A DNA stretch of 64,000 nucleotides from Rhytidiadelphus loreus. Lineage: Eukaryota; Streptophyta; Bryopsida; Hypnales; Hylocomiaceae. Position 1 is the stretch's first letter; each line of letters starts with the position of its first letter. This document shows, in pieces, positions 47,167 to 60,030 of this stretch. The stretch is taken from positions 80,309,093-80,373,092 of the forward strand of contig OX344763.1 in assembly GCA_947034895.1 (NCBI GenBank), in the 5' to 3' direction. Position numbers and translations under genes: made by a program. Under the pieces are notes generated by a model. That model was not told where the DNA came from. It did not search any database and worked only from the letters and a program-made list of their open reading frames with translations.

Positions 47167-49338
47167 GGATTGTATTTTTTGCCTAAATGCCCGAAGCACC
47201 CAAATCTAGTGTTGGCAAAACTTTGAAGTTAAATAAAACCTAACCAAGTTACTATTTTTAGGAAGTTCTTCTTGAAGTCTAGTTATAGCATCAATAGTCT
47301 ATTCTTAAAAATAAATGATAGTGATTTTTTGTTTCAAGACTTTGTGCAAGGGTACCCATTGAAATCTTGACTTCTTGTAGCATTGAGAGCTTTTGGAAAT
47401 GTGCCTCGAAAACACAAGATCTTGGAAAAAAAATCACATTCAAATTTTTTTTTAAATTTAAAAAAAATATGGAGTATATTTTTAAAATCCATAAATTGAT
47501 TGGGGTTATACATGTTAGGCAATTTAAACTCATGTTTTTTTGGTCTAAAACTTTTTAAATTTTACTTGTGAAAACTGAAAAGAGGATTGGAAGACTTCAC
47601 GTCATTGTTGTAGTTTTAACACCCTCATGTTCAAACATTATAATCTTTTACTCTATAAGTGATATTGTTGTGTTCTAGCAACCTATGAGATTGCTAACAT
47701 GTCTTGTTTGAATTTATACGGTTACAATTTTTTTTTAATTGATACACCTAGTCACCTAATCAAAATTTTGACATTTTGTTTAATTTAGAGCAAATTTGTA
47801 GAAGCTCAAAACATGCCTTGGGCATCTAGGATTCTAGGGATTAAAGTTTGTTATTGAATTTCTAATTAGAGAAGTTGCTAAATTGATTTTACATTGACTA
47901 TATGGCAAGAAATTCAAAAATATTAATCCATGTAGGCCCTATGCTAATTATTGCCAAAAAAAAATCCAACTTGGCATTTCACCATGTTCATCTTGAAATG
48001 AAATGAAAAGAAAAAATTAGAATCTATTCAATTTAAGACTTTCAAGTTTAGGATCACCATTCATAAAGTCATTTATTTCAATTGATTTTCAAATAAATTT
48101 CATGTAGCGTGACCTTATTAAGTTAGCAATTGCAAGATATTAGACTTTGATCATTTGATTTCCATAATGCCATTTGAGAAAAAATGGAAAATGTTCAATA
48201 CTTTAATTTGTAAACTTTGGATTTAGGGTTTAAATATGAGGGAGTAGTCAATCAATAATCCAACTAAAAATAGATTAAAACGGATAGAACCAAAGTTACA
48301 AAACGGGAATTATTTTTTGGTTTAATTGTAAAGACTTAAAGGAGATTTCATCAAATATGAAGCAATAAAATAATTTGTTAATTATTTCTTGCTTTGGTAA
48401 AGATTTTCCATTGTTTTTATTTCTTAGCCCCTAAAGTAACATACTCTCATTGTCCTTGCTGCAAGGGACAAAATGGATTTTTGATAGGCTCCCATGATCT
48501 CATTTTTTACTGAAACTTTTGAAAACTTTTTCACAAGAATGATAAAATAGAATGATAGATAAACTTATGAGTTTATTCATAATACAATTTCTATTCCAAT
48601 TGGTGCCTAGGAGCAAAGGGTATGCCACAATAACCTCAAACATGGGAGATTGGGACACTGGGCGGTCCAAGACTCCGGGTAGACAAAAAAATCCACAAAA
48701 ACATGAAATACAAATTTGTATATTTTTTTCCAGTTGGATTATATTTTCTTTGAAATGAGAGGCTTTCATTCATCCCATTTGGATTAGGAATGGAAAAGTT
48801 ATGGATTTTTTTGTGGAGCGGGCAATCCTAGCAACTTCTTGAAATAAATTTACTTCTTTCACTTCGAATGCTAATAAATTTTAATTCATACGGTCAGACA
48901 TCACAAATTTTTTATCACATCATCTAAGACAAGTGTAGAACAAGATCCTTTGGTTCAATTCAAAAAAAAATTGGAAAATTTAATTCATAGGTGAACGTAG
49001 CAAAAGTGGTGGTTTAGGGTGGTTTGGGCCAAAAAATGGACTTCGGACTTTAGGGCTTCACCAAAAATAAATTGGAGCACTCTTTTACCTACCATCTAAG
49101 CATACAAGCTTCTTCTATACTATTACAATAAGGTCCAATAGATTACAAAAATAGACAAAGGCAAAGCAACAATACACGAGGTGGAAAGGAAACGATAAAT
49201 GTACATATTTTATAAATCCGCTGAAGTACATAGTAAACTAATAAAGGTTGTATATAATTACATATGTTTGCTTTGTACAACTTCCGGTATTTAATTCTAT
49301 ACATCTATCTAGTTATACACAATCTAGTCCAAAACTAT
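47167..49338. other. AT-rich spacer
   Basis: About 2.2 kb of AT-rich sequence without supported genes or repeats; it would be internal to the proposed hAT element. Confidence 0.35.
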
Positions 49339-51546
49339 CTATTCTACTTCTTCGATTACAACGCCTCGTGCTATGTTGCTTCTCAAAAATTGTTGCAATT
49401 CATGTCGCGATTGCAAAGTCGTCAGAAGCTTAAATGCGTCGATATCGTATCTATCATGTAAGTGGGAATAAATGGCACTCACGAGTGTTGGCTCATGGAA
49501 GGTATTGTCTTCAATGTACGTCACTTGTTCCTCAAAACTCAATTCACCCTCAAATCCGACTGGCACGCCTTGAGAATTAAACATGATGCGTTGTGGATGT
49601 GGCGCACGCACGAAAATGGAGCGGCCTTGGTCCCAATGTTCACAGGCAATCTGACCAAAATATAGTCGACACCCTGGATCACCGTCTCCAAACACCCTCC
49701 TGATCACCTCTGTCACTTGGGCGTCACTTTGCCAATGTATCTCAGCAACCGTTCCTGCCGGGAGGTGTCGGTTGTTGTGGCCCCACTTCCAAAGCCATGT
49801 CATGTCAAACCCCCAATGTACTCTATTACCGAGGCCTGGTAAATTTTCTTCATTGTACTCGTAATGTACAGACATGTGGTCTTGAAGGCCAAACATTTTG
49901 TACAGTCGTGCATGAAATGGAGCCTTGCATTGCGCACATCTCCTTCTGGTGACCATGTGTGGAATGAGACACCCGGGGTGGTATAGATGGCCACATGTAC
50001 CAAGATTGCATCCACCCTCGGGGCCAAACGGTTCTTAGCAAATTATACATGTTGTTTCATCTTGTACAAAAGTAGGAACGAAAGGCCACACTAGTGGCGT
50101 AATGCCTTCGGGGTTGGGCGGCCCGTATCGTTGGCGGTCGATATTATATTGGAATTCCAAGTCTGGACAGGCATTCCAATCGATGCTTAAATTCTCGACG
50201 AACACTGGCAAATCATCGGTGAACATTTCTTCCACCCGAGGCCACGAGGTCAAGCCAAAATAACGTTGACCGCCATCATTGAATTCTGCAGTCACTCTCC
50301 TCACTTCACACTGCATTTGCTCAACCTCGTTTAGCGCTAAGCTGCATGTCAACTTCATGTTGCACATTTGAAGCAGCATCTGCTCTTTTTGAGGATTTTG
50401 GACCAACCGCATATTTTGAGCACTCATTGCGGTTATGGTCTGCTCCATGTTTGTTCGGGCTGCAGTCAGCACCGCCACATCTGCCTCAGCGTTGTTGGCA
50501 CGAAGTTCCAAAGCACGCATGGCACTTGTTAATTCTTCCATGCTTGTGCGAGTACTTCCAACCTCTACTTCAGCTGGCTCAACATGTGCATGCATAATAT
50601 CCAACGTGGCACTTTCTACACTTGGAAAAATGGCCCTTGATTGTACCACAAACTTAGATGTATTGCTCGCGCCTGGTCTGTCTTCGTCTGCACCTTATGT
50701 AGCACGTTCGACTACAACATCGAGTGGTGGAACTGAGTCTGTGCTGAACCGCCTGTCGCACTCTACGAGCTCGGCTTCATGTGCGATGAGGCGCACATTT
50801 TCATCTACAAGGGCTCGCATCCTTACACTCTGAACTTCCAACTCTGCAGCATGTTGTTGTAGTGCTTCTTCTTTTTCTGCTTGCAGTGTTTGTACTAATT
50901 GGCGCAAGCGAATTACTTTTTCACCGTCAGCTTGCACTCCACCAATCACATCTTACTGGTTGACATTTGCATCGCTGCCCTGACCAACTTCTACTTCCAT
51001 CAACTCCATCCTTGGTTGCTCCGTTTGTGGAACCACGTTCGTTTGCACATCTTGGACATTAGCCAATGGCACAGCAGGATTTGGTGCAATGTGGCGACTT
51101 CTATTTGGAAATTCACCATTCCGCTGTTTGCCCAAAAAGGTTCTCCAATCCACGTCCTTGCCAAGAAAAACCTTCGCATATGCCATTTGGCACAATGAAA
51201 GTGTCCCGTCTTTCTTAAATCTTGAACCCCAAAGTGCCAATGACACTTCAATCAGCCTCTTCTTGAAGTGCGGATGTTGGCACTGGTCAACATTTACTAC
51301 GCCAGATTTCACGTGCACCTCGTACCGGTCGTGTAGCCAATGGCGGTTGATGTGTGCCCAATCTACATACCGCCGACATGTCACTCTTGTCCATGGTGAA
51401 TCTGCCTCCATCCACCCAGGGTTTGCCATAATCGCTGGGGCATTGAGTGTGCCCCAATCCAAAGTGGCTTTGTTTCCTCTCTTCTTTCTACTTGGGGGTT
51501 CACCTCCAGGTACCGAACCTCCTGCTACATCCTCTGCGAGATTCAT
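49339..51546 (-). pseudogene. RING-H2 / coiled-coil protein (copy A), three in-frame TAA
   Basis: ATG at 51,546; the single frame runs to 49,339 (about 735 codons). An N-terminal domain has YVDWAHINRHWLHDRYEVHV and LSLCQMAYAKVFLGKDVDW. A long helical heptad region follows (VIRLRQLVQTLQAEKEEALQ and MEELTSAMRALELRANNAEA). A RING-H2 follows: CIIC, then CGHLYHPGC, then CAQC, reading C-C-C-H-H-C-C-C. The C-terminal domain contains EYNEENLP and IACEHWDQGRSIFV. TAA codons lie at 50,953, 50,695 and 50,035; the last directly follows CIIC inside the RING. There is no frameshift. RING-H2 proteins are usually E3 ubiquitin ligases; that role is inferred. A paralogue lies at 60.2-63.5 kb, and GC-rich arrays flank both genes. 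Confidence 0.8.
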
Positions 51547-51799
51547 GATACCTGCACAATGACACACACGATACTATATGCAAATACAATGACAATTTGC
51601 TTTACCTTCTGTTGCGTGAAGGCAACTGAAATGTGGCAAAACAATGCCAAATGTATAACACTTCCCCTCAAATTGCAATGCGAAGCTTTCTCAAGCTAGG
51701 ATTGTACAACTCAAAAGAGGAAGCAAGGGCAAATGTGAAAAAAACTTCACTTATACCCCCCAATTACCGACCCGGTTAGCAAGGGTAATTAACACCTAA
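51547..51799. other. Upstream region of RING-H2 copy A
   Basis: Short spacer between the ATG of copy A and the GC-rich array. No convincing TATA element seen. Confidence 0.3.
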
Positions 51800-52265
51800 T
51801 CAGCCCGTCCCCCCCGAATCCAGACCGTCCAAGGCGAAGGACGGCCCTGGAATGGACGGCCAATCCGTCCACAAAGGTCCGGCACAGGGTTGGAACGCCG
51901 TCATCGGGTTTGGGGCGTTGTCTCGAGGTTCGGGGTATCATTACACCGTTGCCCGAAAGTTCGACAGACGGCCTTTCCGTCCTCTCGACGGGCTGCCCGT
52001 CCCCACGACGGCCTGGATGTGGGAGGGGACGGGCTTTCCGTCCCCACGATGGCCTACCCGTCCCCTCGACAGACTGGATCTGGCCTTCGACGGGTTTTCC
52101 GTCCCCTCGACGGCCTGGATCTGGTCCTAGACGGCCTTTCCGTCCCCTCGATGGCCTACCCGTCTCTTGAACGGAAAGGCTGTCCAGGAGGACGGGCTGC
52201 CCGTCTCTTTGACGGCCTGTCCCTGGTCGGGAACAACCTACCCATCCTGTTCATGGTCTAGGACG
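51800..52265. repeat. CCGTCC/GACGGCC array
   Basis: Irregular repeats of about 20 bp built on GACGGGCTGCCCGTCC and TCGACGGCCTTTCCGTCC, each partly self-complementary. They face the GGACGGGC array at 46.7-47.2 kb across the RING-H2 gene. Open frames through it are low-complexity. Confidence 0.8.
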
Positions 52266-54616
52266 GCCCTTTAGAATTATTTTTTTTTTTTTTTGAAAAT
52301 TGTTTTTTTGTGGAAGTTTTGACAAAATCACATTAAATAGAAAAGAAATTTTCAAATTTTCAAATTTTCACCATGTGTATATATCACAAGGACAATGACA
52401 TTAGAATTCATCAATAGTGTAAACTTAATTTCCATTTCATGATATATTTAGAATGTACTCAATGTAGTAGGGTTTAAAAACACATTCGAAGTTCAAATCG
52501 CAACAATAAAATTTCAATTTAGGTTTGTGTTGGGGGATTTTACATAAAATAGGAACTAGAGAAAATGGACTTTTGTTTAATAGTTAGACTCAAACTCCCA
52601 AAATTGAAATTTTGGGGAGAAATTTCAGATTTAGAGTAAGGAGCAACAACTTTTCAAAATACACTAAAGTAGCATATTTTTTATTTTTTATTTTTACTAA
52701 ACTCTAAATTATGTGGAGGCAAATATTGGAAAGACTACAAAATCAATTGGATACACTTTGTAACTCAACATGGAAGGTCCCAAAAAAATGAAATGAACGC
52801 TTCCAAATTCTTTCCATGTCATTGAAGTGATTGAATTGCCATCAAATTGGCACTAAATGATGCCGTTGGGCGTTCAGAGGTTGAAGTTTATTGTAAATAT
52901 CTTGCAATCTACAATTCTACATAGGCAAAGTTTGTGAAATTTCTTCCGGTCAATTGAACACTAGTCTAGTACTCTAGTATGAAATCTTACATACTACAAG
53001 TAGATGTGCACCTTACAGGCCTAAACACATTCAATTTTTTTTTTAATTCTTTGCTATAGAAATGGCAATTTATTTCAGATTTAGGATGGAAAAGAAGCCT
53101 TGGGACTTTAGTTAGTTTAGTGGCAAACATACGGTACTGCATAAGCAATTAATAAACAATCTATAAGAAAAAATATAGTAATTCACCGCTAGTTGCATTA
53201 TAATTTAGAAGCCATGAAAAAAATATAGAGACCACAAAAATGTCAAGTTCATGTACTCAGTGTTGCATTTCGATTTTGAGAACAAAAATAAAAGGCAACT
53301 GCCATATGTTATTATGTTACTATTTTAGAGTTTCCCTTTCTGTGGAAGACTACATGGAACATTAGAATCCATTCGTCCCTTTTTTTTCTTTATCTTACGG
53401 ACTTACACCAATCCTCTCTTATTTGTCATAGTTACATAAACTTGAACATCAAATTCTCTTAAAATTGCAACAACGTTTAGGGTTTAGGGTTTAGGGTATG
53501 GGCCTATAGGGTTTACTTCAAAACCGAAGTTGGACCGGAAACTACGGAACATGTCCGTCATTTTGGTAGTTGGCATTACAAGTGCAAAACTCAATCAGGA
53601 TGTAGTCTTTGAAGTTTGAATTGGAAAAAAATAGATTAATGATTTAAATTCAAAGTTTTAGAAAACATATTGAAGACACCAAAAAATGGCATAACAATAT
53701 CTTTAAAAGGTAAAACATTCTCAAGTATAGATGTATAGGGCTACATTTTTTTTATGTAATGTATGAATGGAAAGAAGAAACAATGTTTTACATGAATCAA
53801 TGATATGCATATGACATATGTTGTTTAGGAGGTCTTTCACTTATTTCATAATTAACCATTTTAGAGTATTAATCTTACTACCTTTAATTGGAGCATTTAG
53901 TGGGTTGTTTTTGTCTTGGTCTTTGTATATTTGATCCGGGCTCAGTAAGTTATTGAATGTTTGTACGTTTGAGACTTCAAGTTCAGTGTACTAGTGTAGG
54001 CAGGGTTTAAAATTCAACAAAATACTAAATTGTCAGGTGCACGTACATGCAGGGAAGGATGGAATCAAAATACAATAATTCCAAAGGTGAAATTGTTCTA
54101 CGTATAATTGATAAAATTCATTTGAATTCAAATTTGAGCCCTACAGAATATAAATTATTTTAAGGGATTGCGAGATTCTGAGGTTTTGGGAATAAAAACA
54201 TTGCCCAATGCCAACGACTTTCGTGAAAATGGGTGCAATTAGAATCAATAGAATGAATCAAATGTTAACATGAACATCCAAATAGAACATTCTAGGACCG
54301 ACATTAAGAAGTTTTCAATTTGACCTTCTATGATTTTTTTCTATGTATCTCCCATTATTTACGTGCAACAAAATAGAATTCCATTCTAAATGAGCAGTAA
54401 ACCTCGTTTTTAGCATTTGAATGTCATTCCTGGTATTTATTTGTCCTCTAATTGAAACAAATAAATACATTAAGTTATCACTCCTAAACTACCCGCCCTC
54501 GTAGACTAATGCCTGATTGAGAGGAAGGACACCTGTCCTGACAAATCCGAGAGTGCCGAACTACATAAATGAAAAATTCTCCGAACAAGGATTAGAAATG
54601 AATTACACTTGTTTTG
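52266..54616. other. AT-rich spacer with telomere-like run
   Basis: About 2.3 kb, AT-rich, no gene. GTTTAGGGTTTAGGGTTTAG at about 53,475-53,500 contains three perfect TTTAGGG units. Confidence 0.45.
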
Positions 54617-55013
54617 AACGGCCCACTCGATGACCTTCCCGCCCTCTCGACGGCCTTCCCGTCTCTCAAAAATCTTCCCGTCCTCTCGACGACCTTGCCG
54701 TCTCTCGAAAGTCTTCCCGTCCCCTCGACGGCCAATCCGTAGGCTAGACGGTCTCCGCCCTTGGACGGCCTTCCCGTCCTCTCAACGGCCAGTCCGCGGG
54801 CTGGATGGCCTTCCCGTCCTCTGGACGCCCTAGACGCAGGCTGGACGGTCTCCGCCCCTGGACGGCCGTCCCGTCCTCTCGCCGGCCAGGCTGCGGGCTG
54901 GACGGCTTGTCCCTTGGACGGCTTGTCCCCCTGGACGGCCTTCCCATCCTCTAGACGCCCTGGATGGCCCTAGACGCTCTGTCTGTCCTCTCGACGGCCT
55001 CTCCGTCGACGTG
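54617..55013. repeat. CCGTCC/GACGGCC array, 20-bp-like unit
   Basis: GACGGCCTTCCCGTCCTCTC recurs irregularly, with variants such as GGACGGCTTGTCCC. It has the same core as the 51.8 kb array. It ends just before a TATATA box and the small gene at 55.2 kb. Confidence 0.85.
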
Positions 55014-55017
55014 AAAT

Positions 55018-55026
55018 GGGTATATA
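55018..55026 (+). promoter_or_regulatory. Candidate TATA box of the 55.2 kb gene
   Basis: GTATATACG lies about 205 bp upstream of the ATG at 55,229, right after the GC-rich array. Position and sequence fit a plant TATA element; there is no other evidence. Confidence 0.35.
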
Positions 55027-55228
55027 CGACTGTTTTTAGGATACTTTTGCCACAGTCTCTCTTGCTCTGACAGTGCTCTTTTGTCTTGGATTGGTTGCAA
55101 TCCTTGCTTGTGAGCGCGGGTGCGGGGTAGAGGCTGGTTTGAGGAATAAGGGGGGCGGTTTTTCACTTTGTGGAAGCCGAATTCCTAATTCCTTTCATTT
55201 TGATTATTTGTTACTTGTTACTGTCACG

Positions 55229-55668
55229 ATGGCTGGTCGCGATTTCTCAAAGAGAAAAGTTGATGATTGGTGGACAGGTGTTGGAAATGCACCGAGGATG
55301 GACCTGGATGCGGAATCACCAGAGCCCGTTTTAGAGGCCGTAGTTGCAGAAGGGGCCACAGCTGCTGTGGGGGGCGGAGAGTCTTCGAAGGGGAAAAAAC
55401 AAAAACAAAGGAGGCACAAGGCTACAAATCTGGAGAAGTGGCCAAGCAAGGGTGCAACGCGAAAATTGCATGAAGTGGCGTTGGATTTTTTTGAGCAGTA
55501 TTCGATTTCGCAGTTGAACACAACATAAGTCTTACGCGGATTACAGGGAGTGGATGTCATTAAACAAAAGTTCCACCACATGTTTTGGACAACAATGAGC
55601 GCAGATGAGTGGCACTCAAAAATTTGTTGCACAAGAAGGTGTATTGGTGGCATGAAGCAATGCGTGGA
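55229..55668 (+). pseudogene. Unknown gene truncated by the hAT terminus
   Basis: ATG at 55,229 (MAGRDFSKRKVDDWWTGVGN), then an Ala/Glu-rich linker, a basic patch (GKKQKQRRHK), and a helical part (LHEVALDFFEQYSISQL). A TAA at 55,526-55,528 interrupts, but the same frame continues (GVDVIKQKFHHMFWTTMSAD, then EWHSKICCTRRCIGG) until the CAGGGTTG hAT end at 55,669. The basic patch suggests a nuclear protein. No family recognised; it could be a host gene or an older transposon gene. The octamer before the junction is TGCGTGGA. Confidence 0.5.
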
Positions 55669-55885
55669 CAGGGTTGACGAATTTCAACGTCCGGGGCAAA
55701 ATCACGTCCATTCTTCGGACGTCCACATTTTCGGGACGCGCGGACGATGTGGACGGCGTCCATCGAACAACATCCGTCGGCCGTTCGGACGACGCGGACG
55801 GGCGGTCGGCGCGGTCAGCGCGGTCGGCGGACGGACGGACGACGGACGGAAGGTGCGGACGGCGGACGGCACGAACGGGCGGACA
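55669..55885. mobile_element. Left terminus and GGACGG-rich subterminal region of a hAT element
   Basis: The end CAGGGTTGACGAATTTCAAC shares CAGGGTTG with the hAT MITE at 43.8 kb. It is followed by a dense run of GGACG, CGGACGGCGG and GGACGGACGG words to about 55,885. The hAT transposase gene lies immediately inside. The matching right end is not in the window, so the element probably extends past 64 kb. Confidence 0.7.
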
Positions 55886-56149
55886 TCCATAAAACAACAG
55901 TACATGAAGCCAAATTTGATGCATTATACTATTACATTTGTAGGTAATACTTGATCCAGAAAATGATGCACACAATGTAATTTCAGTCAATAGTGCTTGA
56001 CTATTGAAAAAACAAAAAACCTTGATGATATTTTGAACATCATTAAGTTCATGTGCATTACAATGATAGGTTCAAAAAATAAATTGCCGTTACATGCTTC
56101 CATGTAACAATTCATCATGAACACTTGAATAATGAATTATACATCCCTT

Positions 56150-59100
56150 TCATCCTGAAGGCTGATAATCACTATCTCCTTTCACCTCTGCCCCGCTACT
56201 ATGACCTCTAGTATCCCATCCTGAATCTTCATCTTCATCATTGTCTGACTTTTCCATATCCTCTGATAAAGATTGTACAATTGCCCCTCCTTGTACTTGC
56301 TTGGATGCAACTGACCTCGTTGGTCGGCCCTTCCTCTTCTCTTGTTTGGCTCTTAGTATAGACTTTCCTATGCCTTCTTTAAGGCCATGAATCGGTTTTA
56401 ATTTCCTCGCTGAAATTGGTTGACATACATCAAGAGGGGTTTTACCAAGACTTTGTCTCTTTGATGGGGAAATTGCAAAAGCCTCCATTAATCTTTTATT
56501 TCGAGCTTTGTGGGACTCTTTCACCATTGGTGGTCTTACTTGCGATCCTCCTTGATTGGGTATCTTTGCTCCAATCATCTGCTGCAATGTTCCATCAGAC
56601 GATTTGAATGAATCACGTTTTGTTTGGCCAGAACGTTGACCAAACATTGATGCCAATGTCTCGTCCTTCTCATCATCGCTCCATGATGAATTGAATGGAT
56701 CTGGATTGACACGAAGGTGCATTTTGGTCGGACTGGTCAAATGTTGTTCAACTTGTTTCCCAAATCTTGAGCCTCCGGGACCATTCAAAGTTGTACTACC
56801 TCTTGTATGTAGTGCTGATGGACGATCGCTACGTGGTCGTAATTGGAGATCTTGCACAATTTGCTTCTGGTCTTCGACGTTGTGAACTAGCATTGGGCGA
56901 TCAAACTCCGTCACACGTGCATCTACATTCGATGGTACTTCCACACATTCAACACTTGTATTATCCACATTCATGTCAGACTTCACCCCACACTCTCCCA
57001 TGTCATTGACTTCGGGATTTTCTTCTACAAGTGCCATTGCCATGGGTAGACTCTCGAGAATTGGAATCACTTCATCTATTTGGGGGATGCAATCATTGAC
57101 AAACATTGCCTCATTTTCCTCCACTATTTGCGCATGAGTGTCCTCCGTATTGGCTAGAATCTTTTCGCTAGTCAACAACCCGGTTCCATCTACAAATTTA
57201 GCTATAGAAGGGCCACCTTCATCATATTCACAATTGTCCTCATCCAATGGAAAATTGTAAATGTCTTCCGCATTTCTATCCCCGTCTTCATTGTTCCGAT
57301 TTGGGCCCCGGAGCGGCTCATCATCCAAATTGGTGATGTCATCGTTCATAGCATCTTCGTCATCAAATAGAGGATCACCATCTTCACCATCTTCATTACG
57401 CTCGTCCTCCGACATAGAATCTTCCGACTCCACATTCTCGGTGTACCACTTCTTCTCATCATTTTCCTTTGATGCACAAAGGACTTTGGAATTGGTGTAC
57501 ACATACACCAAATCTTGGGCTCTCTGTGGCTTCAACTTGTTTCGAAATTTGTTGTGAACAAATGAATAGCTACTCCAATTTCGTTCACATGAAGACAAAG
57601 ATACCGGTTGGGCCAAAATCCTCTTAGCAATTGGAGCAATGAGCTTCCCACACGCACCTTCAAAATCCTACCAAGCGTGCGCCAACAATTGTTGCTCGTC
57701 CGGGTTCAACATGTTGTGAAATGGAGGTTCCCTGTGGCGGAAGGCTACAAATTCTTTCATGACCGAGGCGTACTCCCCTTGTTTGCAAATTTTCATTAGA
57801 ACACGCTTACATGCATCCATTGCATCTTGGTTGTCGGCTAGCTCTTGGTCTTCAAGAAGGTAGGGGTTCAACAAAGCTCCTGCATAATGTAGATCGGTCT
57901 CCACCAATTCCTGTCGAGCATAATACGGTTGCACTAGTGGAATGGCAAGGTCTGAGGATAAACGAAAAGGCGGTTTATCTAAAGAGAGGACATATTTCTC
58001 TAATTTCCTCATTATGTGCAACACTTTGCCCATGCATGGCCTCTTTGCATCCAAGTCACGTAGACCATTTACAACGGGAGTCGACAAGTCCTTGAAATTT
58101 TGACAACGGTGCCAAAAATGCTCGCTCAAAATTATCTTCTTCACCATCCGACATTCATTGCAGGATTTGGAGTTCCTCCCAAACTTCCTTGCGTATTCAT
58201 CCCATTGCGGGTCCGTCACTGTTTGTTGCAACTTCCCATTGACCTTCAACATGCGCCCAATCATGTTGTAATTAGAGGCAAACCTTGTTTCCACCGCCAT
58301 CAACAAATTATATTCCGGTGAGTACTTCCGAAATATTGCAAGTGGCATGTGCCGCTTTTTGAAGAATTTCACCACGATACGGGCATTTTCCACGACCTCT
58401 TCAATCCATTGTTCATTCCCCCAATCTTTCAGCAACAAATTGAGGGCGTGCACCACACAACCTTGAAAAAAAATGTGGGGATATTTACTAGATATCAAAT
58501 TCCATGCTGCAAGGTTCACTGACGCATTATCTGTACTCACCTGCACCACATTGTTGGGGCCTACTTGTTCTATGAAGCTCTCAAGTATGCCAGCCAAGTA
58601 TGTTGCATTTTTTTCGTGCCCTGTCGTATCCACCGCTCCCAAGAATTGCTCACCCGCAGAAGACACGAGCATGGCATTTATCAACGGCCGATTCGTAACC
58701 GACGTCCATCCATCAATAGACAATGTTGTTCCAAACTTCCTAATGCTGTGTTCGGTCCGCTTTCGGAGATTGACCTCAATGTCTGCCTTTGCTTGGTCAA
58801 GCAATTTATGGCATAAGTCGTGATAAGACGGTGGGATATAAGGCCGTTGAAACTTGGCGGTTCGCTTCACCGCTTCTTTGAATGCTGGGTTCCTCGCAAC
58901 AGCAAATGGTATGTTTGCAACATAAAAGAAATTGGCCCACACCGCATTCAACTTGCGTTTATTTGCTTCTTCAAATCCATTCACTAGACTACTTTGCTTC
59001 TGACTAATCAGAGGCCTACTGCTTGATCCCCGCGGAGTACCACGCTCACTTGATCTTTGTGTACTGAGGTTCACTTCAGAAGACAATGGATCCAAATCCT

Positions 59101-59437
59101 CCGGTGCAGTGCATGAGTCGGAATGTGTAGACCGTGCCATGTTTCTTCCATTTGAATTATCGCATTCCCGCATAGCCATAATTGTGCCACTGCCATCCAC
59201 ATTGTTTAGAGACGATCTTCGTGGGATCGCCCCTTGGCAACCCAAAAATAAAGCTCGAACTTGAGATGTCATTTTTGCGCAAAGGCTAATTCCTTTGTCA
59301 CGAGCCCCCGATGTGCCTTGGTATCCTAAGTGGCTAAACAACCGGCTTACTTTCTTGGCAAACACCAAGTTGCAAAACCGGCATTGCACTTTACCAACCT
59401 CCGGGAAGCCATACCAAGAAGACCAATCCTTGCTCAT
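56150..59437 (-). pseudogene. hAT transposase with BED finger, DUF659 and dimerisation domain; one in-frame TAG; long C-terminal tail
   Basis: ATG at 59,437 (MSKDWSSWYGF). A BED-type finger (CRFCNLVFAKKVSRLFSHLG ending in LC) is at about residues 12-55. A DUF659-type core has FGTTLSIDGWTSVTNRPLIN, VQVSTDNASVNL and FFQGCVVHALNLLLKDWG, carrying the Asp residues expected of the RNase H-like catalytic fold. The dimerisation segment SLSSCERNWSSYSFVHNKFR with LKPQRAQDLVYVYTN follows a TAG at 57,668-57,670, placed after ..LLAHAW; the frame is otherwise open across it. Beyond dimerisation there is an acidic, then basic tail of about 440 residues (nuclear-type KRKGRPTR), unusual for hAT proteins, which normally end shortly after this domain. 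It may bind DNA termini flanked by GGACGG arrays. Confidence 0.9.
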
Positions 59438-59764
59438 AGTGATCACCTCTGATTCCGTAAATTGAATTCAAATTAAAAATGTAACCGTTGGATAAGATTT
59501 GTAAAAAATATTAGAAACAATGTGTGAATGAAGCCTTAGAAACCAAAGCCCCCCTGTCCACTGAACTATGCATTACTAAGCAAGGGACACAAAATAAATT
59601 GCAGCTCCTAGCCCTTGGAAATCTTAGTGTTCAGTTTCTCAGGAGTGCTTGTTAGTCTGAAATTCTAAGAACTTATAGATTTCAGATCAGGCCCATTCCT
59701 CATGACCGTTGAGCAGCAAAAACTAAAACATTTCTAAAGCCCCAATGGTTCCGAGAACAAAAAT
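59438..59764. other. Upstream region of the hAT transposase
   Basis: Non-coding; presumably promoter and 5' leader of the transposase gene. No clear element identified. Confidence 0.3.
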
Positions 59765-60030
59765 GCGGATGGCAGCGTCAGAAGCGCGGACGGCGACCTG
59801 CGACAGGCGGACGGCAGCATCGGAATCGCGAACGGCGACCTCCAACAAGCGGACGGCAGCGACAGAATCGCGGACGGCGGACGACAGCAACGGAATCGCG
59901 GACGGCGAGCTGCGACAGGCGGACAACAGCGACAGAATCGCGGACGGCGAGCTGCGACAGGCGGACGACAGCGACAGAATCGCGGACGGCGAGCTCCGAC
60001 AGGCGGACGGCAGCGGCGGAATCGCGGACA
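59765..60030. repeat. 21/42-bp GCGGACGGC minisatellite
   Basis: Twelve or so 21-bp units alternate between two types, GCGGACGGCGAGCTGCGACA(G) and GCGGACGACAGCGACAGAAT(C), giving a 42-bp higher-order period. One unit carries a 7-bp duplication. It sits just downstream of RING-H2 copy B and upstream of the hAT gene. Long frames on both strands are artefacts of the 21-bp period. Confidence 0.92.

Noticed and set aside
46708..47226. The 160-residue Ser/Pro/Thr- and Gly/Arg-rich frames over the 36-bp array as structural protein genes.
   Set aside because: They exist on both strands only because the unit length is a multiple of three; there is no promoter, domain or unique sequence.
50346..51562. 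Plus-strand open frames of 80-160 codons across RING-H2 copy A, and similar ones across copy B and the hAT gene.
   Set aside because: They are shadows of the minus-strand coding sequences, which have recognisable domains.
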